From positions 1-6,222 of the forward strand of contig JBDUEM010000365.1 in assembly GCA_040002435.1 (NCBI GenBank): a DNA stretch of 6,222 nucleotides, written 5' to 3'. The notes under the pieces were generated by a model. That model was not told the DNA's origin. It searched no databases and saw only the letters and a list, made by a program, of their open reading frames with translations. Below are positions 1 through 5,754 of the stretch, piece after piece. The DNA comes from JANXXV01 sp040002435. GTDB lineage: Bacteria > Acidobacteriota > Terriglobia > Bryobacterales > Bryobacteraceae. The translations under genes were made by a program, and so were the position numbers. Numbering within the stretch: position 1 is the first letter of the stretch; each line of letters opens with the position of its first letter.

Positions 1-1607
1 TTGCCGCTCCATGTTGTGTACTGCGTCATCGCCATCGCAGGAAGGGCATGATCCGGACCCGGGGTGTTCTTTATACCCAGTTTGGCATTCCATTGTTGAC
101 TGGCATCCACGGAGTTCACGTTGGCAATAAAGCCGTGCTCCCGTTGAAAACTGCCGCGCAGGCTGTTCACAATGCGTGAGCTGATAGTCCGGTCCCACGA
201 TAGCCGGTACGATGTGTTCTGGCGTGTCCAGATGGAATTCCCATTGAAGGAGAGAGGTAGACCTGGAGGCTGTCCGTTCGCCAAATCGTCGTCCTTCTCG
301 CCTTTCAGAAATAGAAAAGAAAGGTGATTATTGGAGCCAATCTGATGATCGCCGCGGATGGTTCCTTTGTTCCAAGGCGTAATATTCCCGCCCTGGGAAG
401 TAAAGAAATTCAACGTGGGCCCAGCGCCGGCAACGTTGGGCACCATCGACGGGGGACGGAGTGCGATGTAGTTCTTCGCCACCTGGCTGAATCGCGAGAC
501 CGGAATCTGATTACCGGCAAAAGCATCGCGGACATAGGTTACGCCGTCAGCGCCGAGCCGCGTCGAGGCAGGGTCGTAGATCGGAATCATCGCACCCCTG
601 CTGTTCGTCCAGCCGCTGAAGTCGCCGTTATACATCGCGGGAAGGGGTATCGTGGTGTAGCTTGGGTTATTGCCGGCCCGGTTACGGAAGCCCTCGTAGG
701 AAATGAAGAAGAAAGTTTTATTCCGGCCGTCGTAAATCTTCGGAATAAACACCGGGCCGCCGAAGGTGCCGCCGAAATCGTGTTGTTTCAGCACCGGCGT
801 GCTTTGGGCGAAAAAGCCCCGCGCGTCCGTTGCGTTGTTACGGAGAAATTCAAAGGCGTTACCGTGTAGCTGGTTTGTGCCCGACTTTGTGGTGAAGTTA
901 ATGGTGCCCATCGAGCGCCCGAACTCGGCCTTCATGCCCGTGGATTCGACCGAGAACTCCTGGATGGCATCTACCGGAGCCGAGCTGATAGGTGCGCGTT
1001 CATATTGATAGTTCGTAGACGCGCTGGTCACCGACAAACCATCCATGTTCATGTCCCAACTTGCGGTCTGACCGCCCCCGATTCGAAACTGTCCGTTCGA
1101 GCCCGCTCCAGACTTTGTCTCGGGCGCGATCAAGGCCAGATTAAAGACGTTCCGGATCTGGCCGGAAACGACAAGGGGCAGGTCTTCGACGAGCTTTGTG
1201 GTCAGGGTAGTCGCCACTCGCGTGGATTCCGTGTCGAGCGCAGAGGCCCTGGACGTGACCTCAACGGCGTCACTCACCGCACCGATTTCCAGTGTGAGAT
1301 CCAGGCGAACGGTTGCGCCCGAGGCCAATACGATACCATCCTGAACGGTCCGTTTGAACCCCGCGGCCTCCGCCTCTACCCGGTATGACCCGATGTCGAG
1401 CGCCGGCAGGGTGTAATTGCCGGTGCTGGTTGTCGTGGTTGAGAACACGAGGTTGGTTGCGGTCTGTATGCAGGAGATCTTCGCCGCAGGAACAGCACTG
1501 CCCGAGGGATCGGTAATGACGCCGGTGAGCGTCGCCCGGTTTACCTGACCTTCCAGGGAAACAGTGAATATCAGAGAGCACGAACATATAAACAGCTGAC
1601 GTAGCAT
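1..1607 (-). CDS. TonB-dependent receptor with N-terminal carboxypeptidase-regulatory-like domain (3' part beyond window)
   Basis: An outer-membrane beta-barrel receptor of the acidobacterial Oar-like type; the family takes up or binds large substrates using TonB energy. The minus-strand frame is open from an ATG at 1607 to the left edge, giving 535 residues. Residues 1-21 form a signal peptide (MLRQLFICSCSLIF, cut near EGQ). Residues ~24-105 are a carboxypeptidase-regulatory-like beta-sandwich, with LTGVITDPSGSAVPAAKI, STGNYTLPALDIGSYRVEA and AGFKR. Residues ~115-245 are the plug, with RIGGGQTASWDMNMDG, DAIQEFSVES and the conserved INFTTKSGTNQLHGNAFEF. Barrel strands follow, including FGGTFGGPVFIPKIY and NKTFFFISYEGFR. 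Full family members usually run about 1,000-1,200 residues, so about half is missing through the window edge, not through mutation. The start is fixed by AGGAG seven bases upstream and by the signal peptide. The frame is intact throughout. The substrate is unknown; carbohydrate or peptide are only family-level guesses. Confidence 0.95.
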   Translation of the reverse strand, partial: MLRQLFICSCSLIFTVSLEGQVNRATLTGVITDPSGSAVPAAKISCIQTATNLVFSTTTTSTGNYTLPALDIGSYRVEAEAAGFKRTVQDGIVLASGATVRLDLTLEIGAVSDAVEVTSRASALDTESTRVATTLTTKLVEDLPLVVSGQIRNVFNLALIAPETKSGAGSNGQFRIGGGQTASWDMNMDGLSVTSASTNYQYERAPISSAPVDAIQEFSVESTGMKAEFGRSMGTINFTTKSGTNQLHGNAFEFLRNNATDARGFFAQSTPVLKQHDFGGTFGGPVFIPKIYDGRNKTFFFISYEGFRNRAGNNPSYTTIPLPAMYNGDFSGWTNSRGAMIPIYDPASTRLGADGVTYVRDAFAGNQIPVSRFSQVAKNYIALRPPSMVPNVAGAGPTLNFFTSQGGNITPWNKGTIRGDHQIGSNNHLSFLFLKGEKDDDLANGQPPGLPLSFNGNSIWTRQNTSYRLSWDRTISSRIVNSLRGSFQREHGFIANVNSVDASQQWNAKLGIKNTPGPDHALPAMAMTQYTTWSG

Positions 1608-1614
1608 TTCATGG

Positions 1615-1619
1615 CTCCT
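1615..1619 (-). promoter_or_regulatory. Ribosome binding site of the TonB-dependent receptor
   Basis: On the minus strand AGGAG lies seven bases before the ATG at 1607, an ideal spacing. It decides this start over an out-of-frame ATG at 1612. It is the only textbook Shine-Dalgarno sequence among the three complete gene starts in the window. Confidence 0.8.
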
Positions 1620-1628
1620 GTCGAAGCA

Positions 1629-1657
1629 ATGTTATGCTTTCGCAAATTGCCTGTCAA
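1629..1657 (-). promoter_or_regulatory. Sigma70-type promoter of the TonB-dependent receptor
   Basis: Reading the minus strand, a perfect -35 TTGACA (1657-1652) is followed after exactly 17 bases by TAACAT (1634-1629), which matches four of six -10 consensus positions. Transcription would begin near 1622, leaving a leader of about 15 bases that just contains the AGGAG. The match and spacing are seen directly; promoter activity is inferred. Confidence 0.7.
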
Positions 1658-1676
1658 CGAAAGTGACACGAAAGTG
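1657..1676. repeat. Pair of 9-bp direct repeats, one helical turn apart, at the receptor promoter
   Basis: The plus strand has ACGAAAGTG at 1657-1665 and again at 1668-1676, a period of 11 bp that puts both copies on the same face of the helix. The pair abuts and overlaps by one base the upstream edge of the -35 element. This is where a class II-type activator, or a regulator binding tandem half-sites, would sit. Regulator identity is unknown; chance similarity is possible with only two copies. Confidence 0.5.
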
Positions 1677-1869
1677 GCGAAGAAGTTCGGTGTTGATAAA
1701 CAACTATTCCACAAAGGGAAGTTGATTATTACAAGCAGATGGGGCCGATACCAAAAAGCCGTTCAATGGTACCTTCACCTGCCTCACGCTGGGAACAACC
1801 GAACCTTGTTGGAGGGCTTCGGCGCTTAGGCTACCCCGCGCGAGGACAGAATCGCATAAAATCAAGGTA

Positions 1870-1891
1870 GCGCGGCTCGCAGAGCCGGCGC
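1870..1891. repeat. GC-rich hairpin, REP-like extragenic palindrome
   Basis: CGGCTC (1873-1878) and GAGCCG (1882-1887) pair perfectly around a three-base GCA loop. GCG (1870-1872) and CGC (1889-1891) extend the stem to nine pairs with one bulged G at 1888. It ends 16 bp before the GTG at 1908. There is no T-tract on the plus side; on the minus side it is followed by a loose TTGATTTT, but no gene would be terminated there. It could be a dispersed extragenic palindrome or a leader hairpin; other copies would have to be found elsewhere in the genome to call it REP. Confidence 0.5.
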
Positions 1892-1907
1892 GAGTTTCTC
1901 AGGGTCA

Positions 1908-3110
1908 GTGAGAATTGTTGCGGTGGCGAGATTGATCTTGACTTGGGGTAAAGAGCAGTGGAGCTTAGTACTCGTTGCTTGGCGCCTGTTTCAAGAGTCG
2001 GCCTGGCCCGTCCCTCTTGTTGCCCTGTTCTTTGGCGCGTATCGGCTTCGCATTGCAGTAAGTGCCTGGCTGCAAGAGGCAGCGGCGGTCTCCCGGGATT
2101 TTGATAATTTCAGGCGGCGTTTGCAAATCTACGCTGGACCCGGAAATGTCGCTGAGGACGCCAAGGACATAACAGCCTTAATATCCTTCTGGCTGACGCG
2201 GCTGGGGCAGACCATGAGCAGGCCGCAATTGGCCTTGCTTTACCGCGACGCCCAGCGCGACAGTCCAGACTATCTCCGGCGGCAAATCTATGACTTCTTA
2301 AAAGGAACATTTCTCACAGATCCTCCCCATTGGATGTGGGTAGCGCTGGACTGCATCACTGCGCGAGTGGTATTTGTGAATTTGTTTACAGCGCGGGTAA
2401 GTTCGCCACTTTTGGGGAAGAAAGAGCAAGGACCCGATCCTCTTTCTTATCTTGAAAGATTTCTATCGGAGCCTAACGAATGGCCTACGAAATGGGCGGT
2501 CATTCTGGAAGAAGATATCAAACGTTATGGTAGGGCGTGGTATCAACGTTTGGTTGAACATGTCGAACAGCGCAACGACGTCGGTCTGTGGCCTCCGCAA
2601 GTGACGACCTCGCAGGCGGAACGCCTGGAAATAATCCTCTGGATTCTGTATGAGCGGTACATTGGACTACGGCCGCTATTGAGCGACCGGGAAACGGCCC
2701 ACCGCCTGCACCTACGTGTACCGACTCCTCTGCTGGACGTCCCCATCACAACGCGATGCTTCGGTCATGAGACTCCAGGTTTCTCCCAATCCATCGATGG
2801 GATGAACAGGTCCAGCGAAGGGAGCGTCCTGTCTTTACAATATGAGCCGCTGCCCGGGACGGAAACATTGACGGCGGTGATAGCGAATCACCGAGGATGG
2901 CAGATCGAATTAAGCTGGAATCGGTTGACGCTTATCGCGTGCGTGAACCCAGGTGCGGTCAGAGCCGACCTGGCTGGCGCCAACAAACGGGCTGAAGCTG
3001 GTCAACCATTTGGGCTTCCTCAAGCACGTCATGGCCGGCGCGATCGAAAGTATCGCCACAAACGTCCGTCGATTGGGCCAAAGACTCCCGTAATCGCGCA
3101 TGATCGTTGA
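1908..3110 (+). CDS. Unrecognised protein with one N-terminal hydrophobic segment; probable C-terminal frameshift
   Basis: I do not recognise this family. The frame starts at GTG 1908, has AGGG only three bases upstream (poor spacing), and encodes 400 residues; no ATG is available upstream before an in-frame stop at 1857. Residues ~17-50 are hydrophobic and Trp-rich (WSLVLVAW, PVPLVALFFGAY) and may form one membrane anchor. The rest is mixed helical, rich in Trp, Tyr and Arg (for example YLERFLSEPNEWPTKWAVI around 181-199 and ILWILYERYIGLRPLLS around 243-259). From about residue 350 the translation turns into Arg/His/Lys/Pro-rich low-complexity text with AT-biased third positions. The +1 frame over 2947-3093 instead encodes 48 plausible residues with GC-rich third positions. 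I infer an indel somewhere in 2947-2990, so the true product may end at 3093. Function and partners are unknown. Confidence 0.6.
   Translation: MRIVAVARLILTWGKEQWSLVLVAWRLFQESAWPVPLVALFFGAYRLRIAVSAWLQEAAAVSRDFDNFRRRLQIYAGPGNVAEDAKDITALISFWLTRLGQTMSRPQLALLYRDAQRDSPDYLRRQIYDFLKGTFLTDPPHWMWVALDCITARVVFVNLFTARVSSPLLGKKEQGPDPLSYLERFLSEPNEWPTKWAVILEEDIKRYGRAWYQRLVEHVEQRNDVGLWPPQVTTSQAERLEIILWILYERYIGLRPLLSDRETAHRLHLRVPTPLLDVPITTRCFGHETPGFSQSIDGMNRSSEGSVLSLQYEPLPGTETLTAVIANHRGWQIELSWNRLTLIACVNPGAVRADLAGANKRAEAGQPFGLPQARHGRRDRKYRHKRPSIGPKTPVIAHDR
2947..3093 (+). pseudogene. Displaced C-terminal segment in the +1 frame of the unknown gene
   Basis: This +1 frame has no start of its own: it follows directly after a TGA at 2944-2946 and ends at TAA 3091-3093. 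It gives 48 residues, including LKLVNHLGFLKHVMAGAIES, an amphipathic helix-like run with mostly C or G at third codon positions. Over the same bases the long frame gives mostly A or T at third positions and an Arg/His-rich product. It reads as the original end of the upstream gene after a one-base insertion or two-base deletion, or a sequencing error. It could alternatively be a fragment of an unrelated gene. Confidence 0.4.
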
Positions 3111-3122
3111 GGTTCGGTGGTT

Positions 3123-3144
3123 CGGCACCGATTGTCCAGTGCCG
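3123..3144. repeat. Hairpin downstream of the unknown gene
   Basis: CGGCAC (3123-3128) and GTGCCG (3139-3144) form a perfect six-pair stem around a ten-base loop, 12 bases after the stop at 3110 and 29 bases after the alternative stop at 3093. No run of T follows, so it is not a canonical intrinsic terminator. It may only stabilise the 3' end of the transcript. Confidence 0.35.
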
Positions 3145-3192
3145 CGACCAGCATCCCACGAACGAATCACGCCGCAAGCGAGGGCTGTGGGC

Positions 3193-3212
3193 TCAGTTTC
3201 CGGATAAACTGA
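3193..3212. promoter_or_regulatory. Perfect 7-bp inverted repeat at the VOC gene start, candidate operator
   Basis: TCAGTTT (3193-3199) and AAACTGA (3206-3212) are perfect inverted repeats around CCGGAT, ending four bases before the ATG at 3217. The right arm overlaps TAAACT (3205-3210), which resembles a -10 element. A dimeric repressor here would block the promoter. As RNA it would be a seven-pair hairpin occupying the space where an RBS should be. Both roles are inferred; the symmetry is seen directly. Confidence 0.5.
3205..3210 (+). promoter_or_regulatory. Putative -10 element of the VOC gene (leaderless start)
   Basis: TAAACT matches four of six -10 consensus positions and fits TANNNT. 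With the usual spacing transcription would begin at 3217, the A of the ATG itself. No Shine-Dalgarno sequence is visible and no good -35 lies 16-18 bp upstream, so the call is tentative. Confidence 0.35.
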
Positions 3213-3216
3213 CGGG

Positions 3217-3657
3217 ATGCGTCCTCAACCTCTGATCGCCGTCGCCGATGTCGAAGCAAGCAGTCGATGGTACCAAGGCCTGCTGGGATGCCGCAGCAAT
3301 CATGGGGGCTCCGCCTATGAACAACTGGTCTCGAATGGGCACCTGATCCTCCAGTTGCACAGCTTCCAGGTGGAACACGACCACGGTCCGATCGGCAATC
3401 CAAATGACAAGCCATACGGAAATGGAGTGCTGCTCTGGTTCGAAGTCGACGATTTTGACGCAGTCATGCAGCGCGCCGCTGAAATGGGTGTCGAGATCGT
3501 CATGCCCCGGCACCGAAACCCTCCGGATGGTGAGGGCGGGCCGAATCACTGGGAATGCTGGTTGAGGGACCTGGACGGCTACCTCGTAGTGGTGGCCAGT
3601 CCATATGGAACGGCAGATGGAACGTGGCGTCCGGACCAGCACATCTTCGGTGGATAG
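3217..3657 (+). CDS. VOC family protein (glyoxalase / bleomycin-resistance fold)
   Basis: A 146-residue cytoplasmic protein of the vicinal-oxygen-chelate superfamily, which holds glyoxalases, extradiol dioxygenases and drug-binding resistance proteins. It has the paired beta-alpha-beta-beta-beta layout. The first module contains PLIAVADVEASSRWYQGLLG (5-24) and HLILQLHSF (42-50). The second contains GVLLWFEVDDFDAVMQRAAE (70-89), then HWECWLRDLDGYLVVVASPY (111-130), matching the typical 'DPDG' turn and last strand. The usual metal ligands are not all in place: no His in strand one, and Val where the final Glu is often found. This suggests a binding role or a divergent site. The length is normal for the family. 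An in-frame TAA at 3205-3207 excludes an upstream start. It lies 38 bp before the amidohydrolase gene in the same direction. The substrate cannot be read from sequence. Confidence 0.88.
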   Translation: MRPQPLIAVADVEASSRWYQGLLGCRSNHGGSAYEQLVSNGHLILQLHSFQVEHDHGPIGNPNDKPYGNGVLLWFEVDDFDAVMQRAAEMGVEIVMPRHRNPPDGEGGPNHWECWLRDLDGYLVVVASPYGTADGTWRPDQHIFGG

Positions 3658-3681
3658 AGCCGTCGTGGTCAACCTGCGCGA

Positions 3682-3687
3682 TATACT
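3682..3687 (+). promoter_or_regulatory. Putative -10 element of the amidohydrolase gene (leaderless start)
   Basis: TATACT matches five of six -10 consensus positions and lies eight bases before the ATG at 3696. The predicted transcription start would be 3694-3696, leaving no room for a leader, and no Shine-Dalgarno sequence precedes the ATG. The -35 region 16-18 bp upstream (around 3659-3664, GCCGTC) is weak. Confidence 0.4.
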
Positions 3688-3695
3688 CGTGTCTC

Positions 3696-5708
3696 ATGCG
3701 TGCGCGATTGTTCGTTTGCGTGATATTCATGACGTGCTTGCCCTGGTTGGCGGAGGCCGAAACGCAGTCATTCTCCGTAATCTTCGGCGGCAAAAATCTA
3801 GGTCATGTGACGGCCGAAACCAAAGGTGAACTGACCACCGTTGATTTCGATTTCAAGAATAATGGCCGCGGGCCGACGATCTCCGAAACCATTCGAAGCG
3901 GGGCAGAGGGAATGCCAGTCGAGTGGTCGATCAAGGGCACGACGACGTTCGGCAGCAAGGTGGATGAGCGGTTCCAGCAGTCAGGAGGTCGCGCGGCTTG
4001 GACCGATTCAACCGGACCAGGCTCGGCGGCGGTTTCCAGGCCCGCGCTGTATGTTCCCCAAAGCGGCAGCCCCTGGCAGGACCAGATCATGGTCCACGCT
4101 CTGTTGCGTGCCGCAGGTATGACGCTACCGGTTCTCCCTTCCGGCAGAATGCGCCTCGAAAAGGGCGAAACGCTGCTGGTGAAAGGGGGCGGCGGTGCGA
4201 TTCAGGTAACGCGGTACGACCTCATTGGCAATGATCTTTCACCCACGGTGCTTCTGGTCGATACGCGGGGCGATGTGTTTGCGGAAGTCAGCCCGACCTT
4301 TGTCGTCATTCGCAAAGGTTATGAAACCGAGAGTGAGCGGCTGGCCGCTTTGGCTGGTCAGTGGTCAACGCAGCGGCTCGCGAAAATCGAAAAAAAAGTG
4401 GCGCACCGTTACGCCGCGCCGGTAAGAATTCGCAATGTGCGGATTTTCGATGCAAAGAAGGCGGTGTTGACTGAGCCGGTTTCTGTTGTTGTCTATGGGA
4501 AGCAAATTGCGGCAGTGGACTCCGCGATGGGCAGGTCTACTTCCGGCGAAGTGACAATTGACGGCGAGGGCGGAATTCTCGTGCCCGGCATGTATGAGAT
4601 GCACTCGCATCTCAACCTTGACGACGCTCTGCTGAATGTGATGGCGGGCATCACGACGGTGCGTGACATGGGCAATGACAACGCGGTCCTCGACAAGATG
4701 ATTGATCGGATCGACAGCGCTGAAGTCGGTGGCCCGCGAGTGGTTCGGTCAGGATTTATCGAAGGCAAAAGCCCGTTCAGTGCAAATCACGGCTTCGTAG
4801 TGGATAGCGAAGAACAGGCCCTTGCGGCGGTTCGCTGGTATGGGGCGCGCGGCTTTTGGCAGGTAAAGATTTACAACAGTATGAATCCGGACTGGGCGCC
4901 CGCGATCGCCCGCGAGGCGCACCGGCTGGGAATGCGTGTCGCCGGACATGTACCTGCGTTCTCTACGGCAGACCAGATGCTCGAGGCCGGTTATGACGAG
5001 ATCACGCACATCAATCAGTTCATGCTGGGCTGGGTAATCGATCGCGGAGAGGATACCCGCACATTGTTCCGGTTGACAGGGATGAAGCGGTTTTCGGATC
5101 TGGACTTGAGTGGTTCGAAGGTCCAGCACACTATTCAATTGATGGTGGAAGGCCACAAGGCGATCGATCCCACGCTGGGGATTCACGAACAACTGACATT
5201 GAACCGGGATGGGCACGTCCCTCCAGGAGCCGTGGACTACCTGGATCACATGCCGCTGGGAGTTCGCCGCTCTCTGATGAAGGCTCGAACAGCTATCTCT
5301 TCCGATGCCGAGGATCGCGCCTATCGTGAGGCATTCGAAAAGATTCTTGCAACGGTCCGCCTGCTTCATGACCGCGGCGTGTTCATCGTCTTTGGCACGG
5401 ACACGGGAGGATCATTCACGTTCCACCGGGAGTTGGAGCTTTACCAGGGCGCAGGGATGACGCCGCCCGAAATCCTGAAACGGGCTACGTTCGACGCGGC
5501 GCGGTATCTCGGTCAGGACCAACGCCTGGGCTCGATTGAGAAAGGGAAGCTGGCGGATTTCTTTCTTATCCCTACCGATCCAACGCGGGACCTCAAAGCA
5601 ATCAAGAAGATTCGTATGGTCGTGAAGGACGGAACGTTCTACTTTCCCAGCGAGGTCTATCCAAACTTCGGCATCGAGCCATTTGCCAGCGCGCCCAAGG
5701 TGAATTAG
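3696..5708 (+). CDS. Exported metal-dependent amidohydrolase with an extra N-terminal beta-rich domain
   Basis: A hydrolase of the amidohydrolase superfamily, related to imidazolonepropionase/prolidase-like enzymes, probably periplasmic. I chose ATG 3696 (670 residues) over the longer frame from 3555, because it begins a clean signal peptide (MRARLFVCVIFMTCLPWLAEA, cut before ETQSF) and the longer start would overlap the VOC gene by 103 bp. Residues ~22-235 are a Gly/Thr/Val-rich, probably beta-rich domain that I cannot name. The catalytic part starts at RIRNVRIFDAKKA (244-256). It has the metal motif HSH (303 and 305), the bridging Lys391 in VKIYN, His418 in AGHVPAF, His438 in THIN and Asp569 in FGTDTGG. 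It ends with the usual GSIEKGKLADFFLI (612-625). All expected ligands are present, so it should be active with two metals. The substrate is unknown; acyl-dipeptide, imide or lactone bonds are possible. It may be co-transcribed with the VOC gene or use its own leaderless promoter. Confidence 0.93.
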   Translation: MRARLFVCVIFMTCLPWLAEAETQSFSVIFGGKNLGHVTAETKGELTTVDFDFKNNGRGPTISETIRSGAEGMPVEWSIKGTTTFGSKVDERFQQSGGRAAWTDSTGPGSAAVSRPALYVPQSGSPWQDQIMVHALLRAAGMTLPVLPSGRMRLEKGETLLVKGGGGAIQVTRYDLIGNDLSPTVLLVDTRGDVFAEVSPTFVVIRKGYETESERLAALAGQWSTQRLAKIEKKVAHRYAAPVRIRNVRIFDAKKAVLTEPVSVVVYGKQIAAVDSAMGRSTSGEVTIDGEGGILVPGMYEMHSHLNLDDALLNVMAGITTVRDMGNDNAVLDKMIDRIDSAEVGGPRVVRSGFIEGKSPFSANHGFVVDSEEQALAAVRWYGARGFWQVKIYNSMNPDWAPAIAREAHRLGMRVAGHVPAFSTADQMLEAGYDEITHINQFMLGWVIDRGEDTRTLFRLTGMKRFSDLDLSGSKVQHTIQLMVEGHKAIDPTLGIHEQLTLNRDGHVPPGAVDYLDHMPLGVRRSLMKARTAISSDAEDRAYREAFEKILATVRLLHDRGVFIVFGTDTGGSFTFHRELELYQGAGMTPPEILKRATFDAARYLGQDQRLGSIEKGKLADFFLIPTDPTRDLKAIKKIRMVVKDGTFYFPSEVYPNFGIEPFASAPKVN

Positions 5709-5754
5709 CCTTGCCCTGGTTTCGCTGGGCTTCGAGTTGCCAGTTGACCGGGTC

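Larger units (their letters stand above)
1608..1907. other. Divergent intergenic region between the receptor and the unknown gene
   Basis: This 300-bp stretch separates two divergently oriented genes. Its left end carries the receptor RBS, promoter and repeat pair. The middle (about 1680-1730) is AT-rich with two copies of GTTGAT (1692-1697 and 1721-1726). The right end carries a GC-rich hairpin (1870-1891). A 72-codon plus-strand frame at 1611-1829 runs through the promoter, has no RBS and resembles no protein family I know, so I do not call it. I see no clear sigma70 promoter pointing right towards 1908. Confidence 0.6.

Noticed and set aside
324..1388. Several plus-strand open frames of 80-181 codons opposite the receptor gene
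   Set aside because: They are antisense shadows of a clearly coding minus-strand gene with continuous domain matches.
1611..1829. 72-codon plus-strand open frame upstream of the receptor
   Set aside because: It runs through the receptor RBS and promoter, has no RBS of its own and shows no recognisable protein character.
2897..2995. 32-codon frame starting at ATG 2897 (MADRIKLESVDAYRVREP...)
   Set aside because: The first half looks protein-like, but it is short, overlaps the well-coded long frame, has GAGG directly abutting the ATG with no spacing, and ends in low-quality sequence.
3111..3126. Tandem repeat GGTTCGGT / GGTTCGGC
   Set aside because: Two imperfect 8-bp copies just after a stop codon are too short to distinguish from chance.
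3555..3695. Longer N-terminus for the amidohydrolase starting at 3555
   Set aside because: It would overlap the VOC gene by 103 bp, bury the signal peptide 47 residues inside the protein, and encode implausible sequence.
4749..5369. 206-codon minus-strand frame inside the amidohydrolase gene
   Set aside because: It is antisense to an intact gene with all catalytic motifs, and has no family resemblance.
5709..5754. Possible bidirectional terminator between the amidohydrolase and comM
   Set aside because: Only weak or bulged pairings (such as GCCC with GGGC, or CTTCGAG with CTCAAG) are present, with no T-tract on either side.
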